Assembly (NCBI RefSeq): GCF_016925675.1
Contig: NZ_CP070506.1
Location: forward strand, 3,346,501-3,410,500
Direction: 5' to 3'
From: Pseudomonas hygromyciniae
GTDB taxonomy: Bacteria > Pseudomonadota > Gammaproteobacteria > Pseudomonadales > Pseudomonadaceae
Length of the DNA: 64,000 nucleotides
The notes below the pieces were generated by a model. That model was not told where the DNA came from, did not search any database, and saw only the letters and a program-made list of their open reading frames with translations. Numbering within the stretch: the first letter of the stretch is position 1; each line of letters starts with the position of its first letter. Positions 26,887 through 36,057 of the stretch are shown piece by piece. A program made the position numbers and the translations under genes.

Positions 26887-28554
26887 ATGGTTGAAAAGCC
26901 TACGGATGATCGGCCTAACACCCCTCACGTCCCCAGTGAGGACGGTATTCCTGCTCCTAGTGGGGCTGCCAATCTGATCGACACTGACTATGTCATCGGT
27001 CAAGACAATATCAAGGGAGAGTTTTCGTTCTCGCTCGATATCCACGGCAAAGTATTCATCATTTCAGCCGCCACAATTTTACTGTTCGTGATTTTGACAT
27101 TGGCACTGCAGAATGAAGTAGAACCCCTCTTCAGCGCTATCCGGAACTGGTTAACCAGCCACCTCGCCTGGCTCTTCATGAGCATTGCGAATGTTTTTGT
27201 GGTGCTGTGCATTGCGCTGATTTTCTCCCCGCTGGGAAAGGTGCGTTTGGGCGGCAGAGATGCCAAACCAGACCACTCCTACGTCGGATGGTTTTCAATG
27301 CTGTTTGCCGCGGGCATGGGCATTGGGTTGATGTTTTATGGCGTAGCCGAACCCATGTCGCATTACGCGGCGTCCATGGGAGGCGTGACCGTCGATGCGA
27401 GCGGAGTGCGTACGGACTGGGCGCCGTTGGGCGGTGCAGCAGGCGATATGAAAGCATCCGCCGACTTGGCAATGGCCGCTACGATCTTTCACTGGGGACT
27501 TCATCCCTGGGCGATCTATGCGATTGTGGCGTTGTCCCTGGCATTATTTTCTTATAACAAGGGCTTACCGCTTTCGATACGCTCAATTTTCTATCCACTC
27601 TTGGGTGAACGCGTTTGGGGCTGGCCGGGGCATATCATCGATATCCTCGCGGTATTCGCCACGCTATTCGGGTTGGCAACCTCTCTGGGCATTGGTGCAG
27701 AACAGGCTGCCGCGGGGATTGAATATCTCTTCGGGATACAATCGACGAATCTCAGTAAAGTCGTGCTGATCGTTGGCATTACCTTGATCGCGCTGTGGTC
27801 CGTCCTTTCCGGTTTGGACAAGGGCGTCAAAATGCTTTCCCAGATCAATATGGGACTCGCATTGCTCTTATTGGTGTTTATCATCGTAGTGGGGCCGACC
27901 CTGGCCATCTTCACAGGGTTCTTCAAGAACCTGGTGACGTATGTTGAATACCTGCCGGCGCTGTCAAATCCATTCGGCCGCACTGACACCCAATTCACCC
28001 AAGGCTGGACGGCCTTCTACTGGGCGTGGTGGATCAGTTGGTCGCCGTTTGTAGGGATGTTTATCGCGCGCGTCAGTCGTGGTCGAACGGTCAGAGAGTT
28101 TCTGATCTCGGTCTTGCTCGTCCCCTCAGTGGTGTCTGTGCTGTGGATGACAACGTTCGGCGGAACGGCCATTGACCAAGCGACCTTACAGGGCCTGACG
28201 GGCGTCAAGGATGCTGTGCTGGAACTGAAGTTGTTCGCCATGCTGGGGGAGTTGCCGCTTAAAGAGATCACCTCATTCCTGGGCATCGTTCTGGTCATTG
28301 TGTTTTTTATTACCTCCTCGGACTCAGGCTCTTTGGTAATCGACACGATCACCGCCGGTGGCAAGGTGGATGCGCCGGTGCCTCAACGTGTGTTCTGGGC
28401 GGTGATCGAGGGGGTGATTGCTATTGCTCTCCTGTTGGGCGGCGGTCTTGTAGCACTGCAGGCAATGGCAGTGTCCACAGGGTTGCCTTTCGCAATCGTT
28501 CTAATGCTCGGATGCATATCCCTCGTGAAAGGACTGATGTCTGAGCCTCGTTAG
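26887..28554 (+). CDS. BCCT-family transporter (glycine betaine/choline/carnitine type)
   Basis: A 555-residue, 12-TM carrier for compatible solutes or their precursors. Signatures: FAAGMGIGLMFYGVAEPMSH, FHWGLHPWAIYAIVAL, and TAFYWAWWISWSPFVGMFIA followed by RVSRGRTVREF; also FITSSDSGSLVIDTI. The polar N-terminal 50 residues are longer than in BetP-like short forms. The ATG follows CAAGGAGATTCTC. A 6-bp perfect hairpin (GCACGT-TAAG-ACGTGC, 26852-26867) sits just before the ribosome-binding site. The exact substrate cannot be read. Confidence 0.9.
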   Translation: MVEKPTDDRPNTPHVPSEDGIPAPSGAANLIDTDYVIGQDNIKGEFSFSLDIHGKVFIISAATILLFVILTLALQNEVEPLFSAIRNWLTSHLAWLFMSIANVFVVLCIALIFSPLGKVRLGGRDAKPDHSYVGWFSMLFAAGMGIGLMFYGVAEPMSHYAASMGGVTVDASGVRTDWAPLGGAAGDMKASADLAMAATIFHWGLHPWAIYAIVALSLALFSYNKGLPLSIRSIFYPLLGERVWGWPGHIIDILAVFATLFGLATSLGIGAEQAAAGIEYLFGIQSTNLSKVVLIVGITLIALWSVLSGLDKGVKMLSQINMGLALLLLVFIIVVGPTLAIFTGFFKNLVTYVEYLPALSNPFGRTDTQFTQGWTAFYWAWWISWSPFVGMFIARVSRGRTVREFLISVLLVPSVVSVLWMTTFGGTAIDQATLQGLTGVKDAVLELKLFAMLGELPLKEITSFLGIVLVIVFFITSSDSGSLVIDTITAGGKVDAPVPQRVFWAVIEGVIAIALLLGGGLVALQAMAVSTGLPFAIVLMLGCISLVKGLMSEPR

Positions 28555-28596
28555 CAAATAGGGCTGGCGCTGTCGGCGCACAGCAAACACACCCGT

Positions 28597-28623
28597 GACG
28601 CCATCGCCTGCGCAGATGGCGTC
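28597..28623 (+). terminator. Hairpin after the BCCT gene, possible terminator
   Basis: GACGCCATC and GATGGCGTC form a 9-bp stem with a 9-nt loop, in the 231-bp gap between the convergent BCCT and exonuclease genes. No T tract follows, so its role is uncertain. Nothing else is recognisable in this gap. Confidence 0.4.
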
Positions 28624-28785
28624 AGCCTGAGTACCGCTAGCGAGTCAATGCCCATTTGCTCAAGGCGCAGGGTGACGGCAGACCCAACCCCCGAATGCAT
28701 CTCAAGAGCGAGATCCATCGGGCTAAGCGTAGGCCTCAGGCATGTCCGTCAGACAGCCGCAAGCGTTTCACTATCTAGCGGTGAC

Positions 28786-29508
28786 TCAGTTCCATAACTC
28801 ACCAACAGGCGTGGACGTCGAGTAATGAGTCGCTACCTGCGCCTGCAACAGTTCTGCGGTTGCCAGGGCATCGGTTAACGCATGGTGCGCGTGATAAGCC
28901 GGAAGGCCAAGGCGCGCTCGGCTATCCGCCAGCCTTATGGACTGTTGTGAGCGCCCCATCAGTCGGGCGAACCACCCGCGCTTTTGCCGGTGTAGTCGGG
29001 CTTCTAACTGCATCGTATCGATGACCGGGAACTCAAACCCCTCCCCTAAATGCCTACGCACTGCCTGATCCAAAAAGGCCCGCTCAATATTCCGATAATG
29101 GACGACCATCACCTTGCCTGCCATGGCCTCCAGCAACGGGGCCAGCACCTGCTCAAAGGTGGGCGCATCTGAAATTTCAGCATGGGTTATGTGATGAAAC
29201 GTCACTGACTTTTCATTCAGCTCGGACGCTGGTTTTATTACCCAGTAAAGCGAGCTCCCACAATAAATGCGCTGCAGCGTGAACGGCATTAGCCCGATGC
29301 TCACAATGCTGTCAGCCTGTGCATCAAGGCCGGTGGTTTCCACGTCCATGGCCAGCAGTTGCACGCTGTCAATGGATGCCTGTGCCGAGACCGCACCGGC
29401 TTGATAGAACTGTCGCAGGCGGCTGTTAACGGCATTGTCTGCCAGGGTCTCGAACCTGGAAGACCACTCCAGCACTTTATGATTGGGCTGCGCTTTCACG
29501 TGTTTCAT
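28786..29508 (-). CDS. DnaQ-like 3'-5' exonuclease
   Basis: A 240-residue DEDDh exonuclease. ExoI motif: LAMDVETTGLDAQADSIVSI (Asp, Glu); ExoII around VVHYRNIERAFLD; ExoIII HHALTDALATAELL with the catalytic His and Asp. Stand-alone proteins of this kind accompany cNMP/CBS/DUF294 proteins in many proteobacteria, often beside acetate permease genes. Here it overlaps the DUF294 gene by 4 bp (ATGA), so the pair is coupled. It is not the replicative epsilon subunit. Confidence 0.88.
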   Translation of the reverse strand: MKHVKAQPNHKVLEWSSRFETLADNAVNSRLRQFYQAGAVSAQASIDSVQLLAMDVETTGLDAQADSIVSIGLMPFTLQRIYCGSSLYWVIKPASELNEKSVTFHHITHAEISDAPTFEQVLAPLLEAMAGKVMVVHYRNIERAFLDQAVRRHLGEGFEFPVIDTMQLEARLHRQKRGWFARLMGRSQQSIRLADSRARLGLPAYHAHHALTDALATAELLQAQVATHYSTSTPVGELWN

Positions 29509-31385
29509 GACGACAGGCGACCCTTTGACGGATAACGGAAGCGCAAGAAATTCTGGCCATTACTCAAGACCTGAAACGCCTCTTTGAGATTATGTCGTTC
29601 ACTGTTGGAAAAGCGTTCCGGCTCGACGTAATTATTGAGCGCCGCTCCCTGCTCCAGTGCGTCAACCTGATGTCGAATTCGCACCATCGACAGGAACTCC
29701 AGCGCGTATCGCAGTTGCTTTAATGCTTCAGGCGGAATGACGTTGCTGTTTGCGATGGCGTCCATACGATCAAATGAATTCTGCGCGGTGCTGCCACACG
29801 CGAGCGCATGGATGCGGATCAGGTCTGTCAGCGGTGCGGTACCTCGCCCCTTCAGGTTGATGATCCGTTTGTGCTGCCCGTCTGTCTCCACCACAAAGGT
29901 CCGGAAAAAGCCCAATGGTGGTGTCCGGTTAAGGGCAATTCGAGCCATGGCACTTAGAAAAACAGGATGTGCGCTGGATTTTCGAGCACACAGCACCTTC
30001 AGTTCCTGAACAAGCTCGAGCTCGCCAAACACACCATCCAGATCGAAAAAAATACAACTATTGAGCAACGTCGTCGGGTTAGGCTTTTCGATCCACTGAT
30101 CAAAATAACTTCGCCATACCTTCAACGGCTGACGCCACTGGTCGTTCGTCGCCATGATCCCGCCCTTGCAATAGCTGTAACCGCACGCGGCCAGGCCATC
30201 ACTCACGAACGTCGCCAACGCTCGGAAGTAAGCATCGTGCTGGATCGGATCGAAGCGGTCGTCGAGCACCAGGGCATTATCCTGATCAGTCACCAATAAC
30301 TGCTCATCACGCGCCATGGAACCCAACACCATAAAGCAGTAAGGCACCGGAGGCGGCCCCAGTTTTTTCTCTGCGAGCTCCAGCAAACGTTGGGTAAAGG
30401 CCCGGCCAATACCGGAAATCGCGCTACCAATCATGTGCGCCGTCGCGCCGTCACGCACCATGCGGATGTAGGTTCCGCGCAGGTCACGCAAAAGCGATTT
30501 AAGGCCGTCGACCGAAGTCTGGTTAGAAATTCTGTTTACCAGGTACAAACTGCTGTGTGACTCGTAGCGGATGATATCCGACAGGTTGATCAGCCCAATC
30601 GGATGGCCATGATGGACCACCGGCAGATGGTGAATATTACGGCGTAACATCACCAGCATCGCTTCAAACACTGAGTCGTCTGCGCCTATCGTTACCGGCT
30701 CGGCCGTCATGATGTCTCGGGCAGCCGTTTCGTCAGCGTTTCGGCCGACCGCGACAACGCGTGTGCGAAGGTCCCGATCCGTCACGATCCCTTGGATTTC
30801 AGCCGCCTGCAAGCCCGCTGATGACATCACTAGAACGCAAGAAACGCTTTGTTCTGTCATGATTTTTGCCGCGTCGCCGACGCAGGTATCCGACGTGACC
30901 CATACCAAGGGCCGAGAGATAAGGCCTCGGCATTTGAGCTGAATAAGCTCACTGGCACGCCCCTGCGCCTCAACGGCGGTCTTGAGCCTGGAGTGCCCCT
31001 CCGCTTCAACGAAGTCGGCGAACGCATCATGCTGCGCGCACAGGTCGGCGAAGACGTCGGCGGGTATGTAATAAATCAGGCTATCTTCTAAGGCTCTGGC
31101 GGGAAAGCGCACCTTGTTACTGCGCAACAAACCGGCCTGACCGAAGAGGTCGCCTTCGACAAGTCGGTTGTAGAGTTCGCCATTGCGCCGGTAAATCTCC
31201 ACCGCACCGCTACGTACATAGTGCAAGTCATGAATGATCGCACCCGCTTCAAGGATGTCACTGCCGGCCTTGAAATAACTCACTTCTACCCGCCGAGCGA
31301 TGGCGTCTACCGATTCCTTTGGCAGCGTATCAAATGGAGCGAAACGATAGAGGTGGTCGCTAATCTCCTGTAACTCGATTTGCAT
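29505..31385 (-). CDS. cNMP-binding / CBS / DUF294 nucleotidyltransferase-like signalling protein
   Basis: A 626-residue cytoplasmic protein. Order: cyclic-nucleotide-binding-like domain (about 10-135: FKAGSDILEAGAIIHDLHYV, GDLFGQAGLL), CBS pair (about 155-285: VTDRDLRTRVVAVGR, IHHLPVVHHGHPIGLINLSD), DUF294 nucleotidyltransferase domain with GSMARDEQLLVTDQDNALVL (about 345-365), then the DUF294 C-terminal helical domain. It probably senses a nucleotide and modifies or regulates a partner; the family function is not settled. It is translationally coupled to the exonuclease and divergent from the CPA1 antiporter gene. Confidence 0.88.
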   Translation of the reverse strand: MQIELQEISDHLYRFAPFDTLPKESVDAIARRVEVSYFKAGSDILEAGAIIHDLHYVRSGAVEIYRRNGELYNRLVEGDLFGQAGLLRSNKVRFPARALEDSLIYYIPADVFADLCAQHDAFADFVEAEGHSRLKTAVEAQGRASELIQLKCRGLISRPLVWVTSDTCVGDAAKIMTEQSVSCVLVMSSAGLQAAEIQGIVTDRDLRTRVVAVGRNADETAARDIMTAEPVTIGADDSVFEAMLVMLRRNIHHLPVVHHGHPIGLINLSDIIRYESHSSLYLVNRISNQTSVDGLKSLLRDLRGTYIRMVRDGATAHMIGSAISGIGRAFTQRLLELAEKKLGPPPVPYCFMVLGSMARDEQLLVTDQDNALVLDDRFDPIQHDAYFRALATFVSDGLAACGYSYCKGGIMATNDQWRQPLKVWRSYFDQWIEKPNPTTLLNSCIFFDLDGVFGELELVQELKVLCARKSSAHPVFLSAMARIALNRTPPLGFFRTFVVETDGQHKRIINLKGRGTAPLTDLIRIHALACGSTAQNSFDRMDAIANSNVIPPEALKQLRYALEFLSMVRIRHQVDALEQGAALNNYVEPERFSNSERHNLKEAFQVLSNGQNFLRFRYPSKGRLSS

Positions 31386-31685
31386 GAAACCTCGAAATGC
31401 TGAAAAGAATTAAAGTTGCGAGCGCCCCGCATGGCAAAGGGCAGTCGTCTTTCTGTGTGGCCCACCACATCACATCCCGATACGAGGATCAAGCGCCACG
31501 TCTGATCTACGCTATGAGTGGCAACAACTGCTGCGCAACGGCTGGCCGTCATATTTGCAATACCGGCAGGCGCGGCATTCACTGAATGCACAGCACAGGC
31601 GGCGGTTATTTCTGAACGCTCAAAGGTATTTGCGATCAGCATTGCCGAGGGTTCTTTCCTCATCCTGCGCTTTTGGAGCCGGTCA

Positions 31686-32939
31686 ATGCTGGACATTATT
31701 GCGATCTTCCTTTGCATCACAGCAGTACTCGCCTATCTCAATCGGCGTTACGTAGGCCTGCCATCCGCCATCGGTGTGATGGGCATTGCCTTGGGCCTGT
31801 CACTGTTGAATATGGCATCCGATGCGCTGGGTTTTCACGCCTTGCATACCCTTGAGCAATCGCTGGTGGAGTCCATCGACTTTTCCGAACTGCTGATGCA
31901 AGGCATGCTGTCACTGCTGCTCTTTGCTGGCGCGCTGCATGTGGATCTGTCGGAACTGCGGGCCTACAAATGGCAGGTTGCATCCTTGGCAGTGGTAGGG
32001 ACAACGCTCTCAACATTGATCATCGGCTTTGGGCTCTGGGCGCTGTTGTCTCTTACAGAAATGCAGCTACCGCTCTCTTATTGCCTGGTGTTTGGCGCGC
32101 TGATCTCCCCCACCGACCCCATCGCAGTGATGGGCATTCTGAAATCCGCCGGCGCGCCCCATAGCGTGGAACTGGTCATTTCCGGTGAGTCACTGTTCAA
32201 CGACGGTGTGAGTGTCGTGCTGTTTTCGCTGATCGTCGCAATGATTGCCAGCGGGGAGACACCCTCGGTTATCGGCGCATCGCAGCTGTTGCTGACGGAA
32301 GCCGGAGGCGGTGCTCTGTTAGGCGCCTGCGTGGGCTATATCACTTACAGAATGCTCAAAAGTATCGACAGCTATCAGGAGGAAGTGCTCATCACCCTGG
32401 CCGCTGTTCTCGGCGCCTATGCACTCGCCACTCAGTTCCATGTTTCCGGCCCATTGGCGATGGTGGTGATGGGACTGATTGTGGGTAACCAAGGGCGCTC
32501 CCATGCCATGTCCGAGCAGACTGAAAAAAACCTGGACATGTTCTGGGAACTGATCGATGAAATACTCAACGCAGTGCTATTTGTATTGATCGGGTTGGAA
32601 GTCGTTTTGATCCAGTTCTCCAACCCATTGCTCACCACTGGCCTGCTGGTCATATTGCTGACGTTGTTATCACGATTGTTGACTGTAGGGGTTCCCATTG
32701 CGGTATTGGGCAAACGCTTCCGCCTACCGGAAGGTGCCTGGAGTGTGATGACCTGGGGCGGCCTGCGGGGCGGGATATCGGTGGCATTGGCGTTGTCGCT
32801 GCCCCCAGGCGCGGCTCGCGATATCGTGGTTTCCCTGACGTATCTAGTGGTCGTTTTTTCTATCCTGATCCAAGGCATGTCTATCGGTAAATTGGTCAAG
32901 AGAGTCATTCCGTGTGCTGCAAACAAAGACGCTGGATGA
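31686..32939 (+). CDS. CPA1-family Na+/H+ antiporter (NhaP/YjcE-like)
   Basis: A protein of about 417 residues with 11-13 TM segments. It exchanges Na+ or K+ for H+. Signatures: FGALISPTDPIAVMGILKSA and SGESLFNDGVSVVLFSLIVA carrying the paired acidic ion-site residues, plus VMTWGGLRGGISVALALSLP near the C-terminus. It lacks the long cytoplasmic tail of eukaryotic NHEs. I take the ATG at 31686 (MLDIIAIFLC) with GGAG nearby; an upstream start at 31518 would add 56 poorly hydrophobic residues. Confidence 0.9.
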   Translation: MLDIIAIFLCITAVLAYLNRRYVGLPSAIGVMGIALGLSLLNMASDALGFHALHTLEQSLVESIDFSELLMQGMLSLLLFAGALHVDLSELRAYKWQVASLAVVGTTLSTLIIGFGLWALLSLTEMQLPLSYCLVFGALISPTDPIAVMGILKSAGAPHSVELVISGESLFNDGVSVVLFSLIVAMIASGETPSVIGASQLLLTEAGGGALLGACVGYITYRMLKSIDSYQEEVLITLAAVLGAYALATQFHVSGPLAMVVMGLIVGNQGRSHAMSEQTEKNLDMFWELIDEILNAVLFVLIGLEVVLIQFSNPLLTTGLLVILLTLLSRLLTVGVPIAVLGKRFRLPEGAWSVMTWGGLRGGISVALALSLPPGAARDIVVSLTYLVVVFSILIQGMSIGKLVKRVIPCAANKDAG

Positions 32940-32964
32940 ACCCTTGGCCAGACGACAGACTCCA

Positions 32965-32978
32965 TTAAGGATAATTAA
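32965..32978 (+). promoter_or_regulatory. Candidate operator upstream of DUF2254 gene (TTAA-N6-TTAA)
   Basis: ATTAAGGATAATTAAC contains two TTAA units spaced exactly 10 bp, about 70 bp upstream of the start at 33047. The same arrangement occurs upstream of the island two-component system (35936) and the PBP5/6 gene (38128). Direct repeats with a 10-11-bp period are typical of OmpR/PhoB-family sites. Confidence 0.5.
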
Positions 32979-33046
32979 CTCACCGCCTTCGTTTCCCTGA
33001 ATCCGTGCGGTGGGTCCCATCGTGTTATTTGCAAAAGGTATAAAAA

Positions 33047-34324
33047 ATGCTCGCACGCTGGCGCTGGGTGCTACACCAATTGACCAAACGGCTGTGGTTC
33101 AGGGCGAGTCTGTTTTCCTTGCTGGGTATTGCGACCGCGTTACTCGCCGTTGTCTTCAAGGACTACATTCCCGAGTCGTTGCCCGCCCGCATCGGTGCCG
33201 ACGCCGTCGATAAGATATTGGGCATCATTGCCTCAAGCATGCTCGCGGTGACGACCTTTTCGTTAAGTACCATGGTCAGCGCTTACAGTGCAGCGAGCAG
33301 CGGCGTGACGCCCCGTGCAACCACCCTGGTGATGGAAGACACCACGACACAAAATGCCCTGGCCACCTTTATCGGCTCATTCCTGTTCAGCCTGGTGGGG
33401 ATCATTGCGCTGAGTACCGGCGCCTACGGTACACAAGGGAGGGTTTTGCTATTCGCGGTAACCATCGCCGTGGTCATTCTGATTGTCTACACGCTGCTGC
33501 GCTGGATCGATCATTTGTCCAAGCTTGGGCGGGTGGGAGAAACTATTGACCGTGTCGAGCAAGCAGCCATTGATGCCATTAACCATCGGGTCCAATGGCC
33601 GCATTTGGGGGCAGCCGCCTACCCTAACGAGTCAGTGATCCCCAGTTCTGCGCTGATCATCACAAGCCTCCACACGGGGTACGTCCAGCACATTGACGTT
33701 CAGGCGTTAGGCGCGATAGCCAAAGCAGACGAGATACAGATATTCATGGACGTCCTGCCGGGAAGCTTTGTGCATGTCGGCATGCCGCTCGCAAGAACCG
33801 TTAGCTTGAGCAAGGCACGCGGGGAGGAACTGGCGTCGAGCAACGAAAAAATCATCGCTACCCTGGCTATCGGCGTGCGTCGAACGTTCGAACACGACCC
33901 CCGGTTCGGCTTGTCAGTATTGTCGGAGATCGCCTCCCGCGCCTTGTCGCCGGCCGTCAATGACCCCGGCACCGCCATTGACGTCATTGGGCGCGGCGTC
34001 AGAAGCCTGACATGTTGGGGTACACCTAAAGAACCCGCCGCGAAAATCGACGCTGACTGCCAGCACGTTTACCTGCGCGGTTTGACCGTGGATGACCTGT
34101 TCGATGACTTCTTCGCACCGATTGCCAGAGATGGCGCGGGTCTAGTGGAAGTCGACCTGCGCATGATGAAGGCCCTTGTAAGCCTGGCACAGATAAACCC
34201 GGCGATGTTCAGGGGGGCATGTACCCAGCACGCAGAACTGCTGCTCAAGCACGCGAACACTGCGCTTGTACTCGAAGAGGACCGGCACAAGCTCAGAGCA
34301 GCCGCGCGACCGCTGCTGCACTGA
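33047..34324 (+). CDS. DUF2254-domain membrane protein
   Basis: A 425-residue protein that fits DUF2254. Four N-terminal TM segments lie within residues 1-155 (FRASLFSLLGIATALLAVVF, IIASSMLAVTTFSLSTMVSA, ATFIGSFLFSLVGIIALSTG, LLFAVTIAVVILIVYTLLRW), then a large soluble region with SEIASRALSPAVNDPGTAID, the best conserved block of the family. The function is unknown; its neighbours are cation and chloride transporters. It ends 6 bp from the convergent ClC gene. Confidence 0.85.
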   Translation: MLARWRWVLHQLTKRLWFRASLFSLLGIATALLAVVFKDYIPESLPARIGADAVDKILGIIASSMLAVTTFSLSTMVSAYSAASSGVTPRATTLVMEDTTTQNALATFIGSFLFSLVGIIALSTGAYGTQGRVLLFAVTIAVVILIVYTLLRWIDHLSKLGRVGETIDRVEQAAIDAINHRVQWPHLGAAAYPNESVIPSSALIITSLHTGYVQHIDVQALGAIAKADEIQIFMDVLPGSFVHVGMPLARTVSLSKARGEELASSNEKIIATLAIGVRRTFEHDPRFGLSVLSEIASRALSPAVNDPGTAIDVIGRGVRSLTCWGTPKEPAAKIDADCQHVYLRGLTVDDLFDDFFAPIARDGAGLVEVDLRMMKALVSLAQINPAMFRGACTQHAELLLKHANTALVLEEDRHKLRAAARPLLH

Positions 34325-34330
34325 CCCAAT

Positions 34331-35698
34331 CTACGTGTTGACTTTTTGCGCGGCGGCGCCACTGCCGTCCGATTGCAGAAAGCCACGCGCCAACTGCTGA
34401 TAGAGCTCGGGGCCCATCCTGGCACTGACTGCTTTGGCAATCAGTGCAACAGCCATCAGACTGATGACCATGCCATGGCTGTCGATCATCTCCATCACGA
34501 TGATTGCAGAGGTGATCGGCGATTGCGTGACTGCTGCCAGAAACCCCACCATGCACAGTGCAATGATGGGCTGTGCCGCCAAGGCGAAGTATTCAGCGAC
34601 ATTGGCACCGACAGCGGCGCCTACCGCCAAAGAGGGGGCAAAAATACCGCCCGGTATGCCGGAAAAATAAGTCACGACGGTCGCAAGAAAACGCGTAATC
34701 GGAGCGTGCCACGGCAAACCAACATCGGACACGATGATCTGGGAGGTGATCCCGTAACCGCTGCCAAAGGACATCCCACCGCTGAGCCAACCGAGAATCG
34801 CCACGATCATGCCGCAGCCACCTGCGAACCAGACTGGATGCAGGCGGCGCCATTCCCAGACGACAAAACTGCGATACCGCTGTGGCCACAGGAGCATCCG
34901 ACTGAACAACCCCCCCATAACGCCACAGCCAATACCAATCGCCAGTACCGGAACAACGATATCGAGATTGGCCTCTTGTACGTCGAAGTGCCCGAAATAG
35001 TTGTAGTTGCCCTGCAAGGCAATTGCGACCATCCCCGACAAAATGATCGTGCTGAGCAACACCCCGCTGGTGCGGGTTTCCAACTTGCGCCCCAGCTCCT
35101 CTACCGCAAAGGCCACACCGGCCAAGGGCGTGTTGAAGGCGGCGGCAATACCCGCCGCGCCACCGGCCAGGATAAGGTCTTCAGGGCGAATGATGCGTGC
35201 GTTGGGCAGGTAACGATGAAAGAAATGCATGATCGAGGCGGCGACTTGCACCGAAGGCCCTTCTCGCCCCGCTGAAAAACCTCCGGTCAGGGCCAGGGTA
35301 CCGAGGCCTATCTTGGCGAAGGCCAGACGCAACGACACCAACTTATTCACGGACTTGCCTTGGTGGGCCAACCGCGTAGCCGCGATCACCTGGGGAATAC
35401 CGCTACCTTGAGCCCCTGTAAAAAAACGCGAGGTCATCCACACCACAAACATGCCGATCAGCGGCGTGTAGATAAACGGCAGCCATGGCCGGGCGGCGGC
35501 CTGTTGGGCGAACTGCATCAGCGCCAGGTCAGCCAACCGGGCGAACATCACTACCAGCAATCCTGCGAGGGTAGCAGCGACCCAGAGTGTCACCCGAGTA
35601 CGCCATCGGATCGAGGCAAAGCGACGACGTATCAGCAATATCGGTTTGATCACCCGAGCGGATTCCCGTTGTTGAGGTTCAATAACATGCAAAAACAA
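34331..35698 (-). CDS. ClC-family chloride channel / Cl-/H+ antiporter (ClcB-like)
   Basis: A 455-residue ClC protein with the three anion-selectivity motifs: GSGIPQV, GGFSAGREGPSVQVAASIMH (with the gating Glu) and FSGIPGGIFAPSLAVGAAVG. It has no C-terminal CBS domains, as in E. coli ClcA/ClcB. It moves Cl- and can balance charge during proton fluxes, which fits a locus with Na+/H+ antiporters and K+ uptake. The small ORF at 35778 lies 80 bp upstream on the same strand. Confidence 0.9.
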   Translation of the reverse strand: MFLHVIEPQQRESARVIKPILLIRRRFASIRWRTRVTLWVAATLAGLLVVMFARLADLALMQFAQQAAARPWLPFIYTPLIGMFVVWMTSRFFTGAQGSGIPQVIAATRLAHQGKSVNKLVSLRLAFAKIGLGTLALTGGFSAGREGPSVQVAASIMHFFHRYLPNARIIRPEDLILAGGAAGIAAAFNTPLAGVAFAVEELGRKLETRTSGVLLSTIILSGMVAIALQGNYNYFGHFDVQEANLDIVVPVLAIGIGCGVMGGLFSRMLLWPQRYRSFVVWEWRRLHPVWFAGGCGMIVAILGWLSGGMSFGSGYGITSQIIVSDVGLPWHAPITRFLATVVTYFSGIPGGIFAPSLAVGAAVGANVAEYFALAAQPIIALCMVGFLAAVTQSPITSAIIVMEMIDSHGMVISLMAVALIAKAVSARMGPELYQQLARGFLQSDGSGAAAQKVNT

Positions 35699-35777
35699 GA
35701 TTAACGGGTTAAACGGTCACGTCCAACCGGCAGTGACCAGATAACTATAGCTATTCACTCCCGGCTCAGTGGCCCCA

Positions 35778-35867
35778 TCACGTCGACTTTATTTTGTGGG
35801 TAAGCCAATTTGTGTGAGCGCCTACCAAAGCGAATGTCAGCAAGAAGAAAGCCAGATAGGTTGTCAT
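35778..35867 (-). CDS. Candidate small membrane protein, 29 aa
   Basis: A 29-residue ORF: MTTYLAFFLLTFALVGAH, then NWLTHKIKST. It is one hydrophobic helix followed by a basic tail. The ATG follows GAGGG with 6-nt spacing, a good ribosome-binding site. It lies upstream of the ClC gene on the same strand, and the TTAA-type direct repeat at 35936 is about 70 bp upstream, the distance also seen at the other two sites. I do not recognise a family. Its small size and placement recall subunit-like peptides such as KdpF, but that is only an analogy. Confidence 0.45.
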   Translation of the reverse strand: MTTYLAFFLLTFALVGAHTNWLTHKIKST

Positions 35868-35935
35868 TATTTACCCTCATGTCTGTCAACGCGTTCGGCT
35901 GTTATTGCGAATATATCCGTGCAGGCGAAATGACC

Positions 35936-35965
35936 GGGTTAAGGTGGGTTAAGAAATAGTTAGTA
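35936..35965. promoter_or_regulatory. Candidate operator of the island two-component system (10-bp direct repeats)
   Basis: GGGTTAAGGT is repeated directly as GGGTTAAGAA, then more weakly as ATAGTTAGTA: three units with an exact 10-bp period. The site is about 95 bp upstream of the response regulator ATG and about 70 bp upstream of the small ORF on the other strand. The remaining sequence of the 35699-36057 gap shows a TTAAC/TTAAA pair of different spacing at 35701 and nothing else recognisable. Confidence 0.55.
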
Positions 35966-36057
35966 TTCGCGCGCAACTTGGAACAATAAGGTTCGCTTGC
36001 ACTGGGTGTCGGCATTGAGTCGGGAGCGCCGAAAAATAAGTACAAATGGAGGAAGTC

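Noticed and set aside
35701..35712. A further TTAA pair upstream of the ClC gene as a fourth regulator site
   Set aside because: The spacing is 8 bp, not 10, so it was not counted with the other three.
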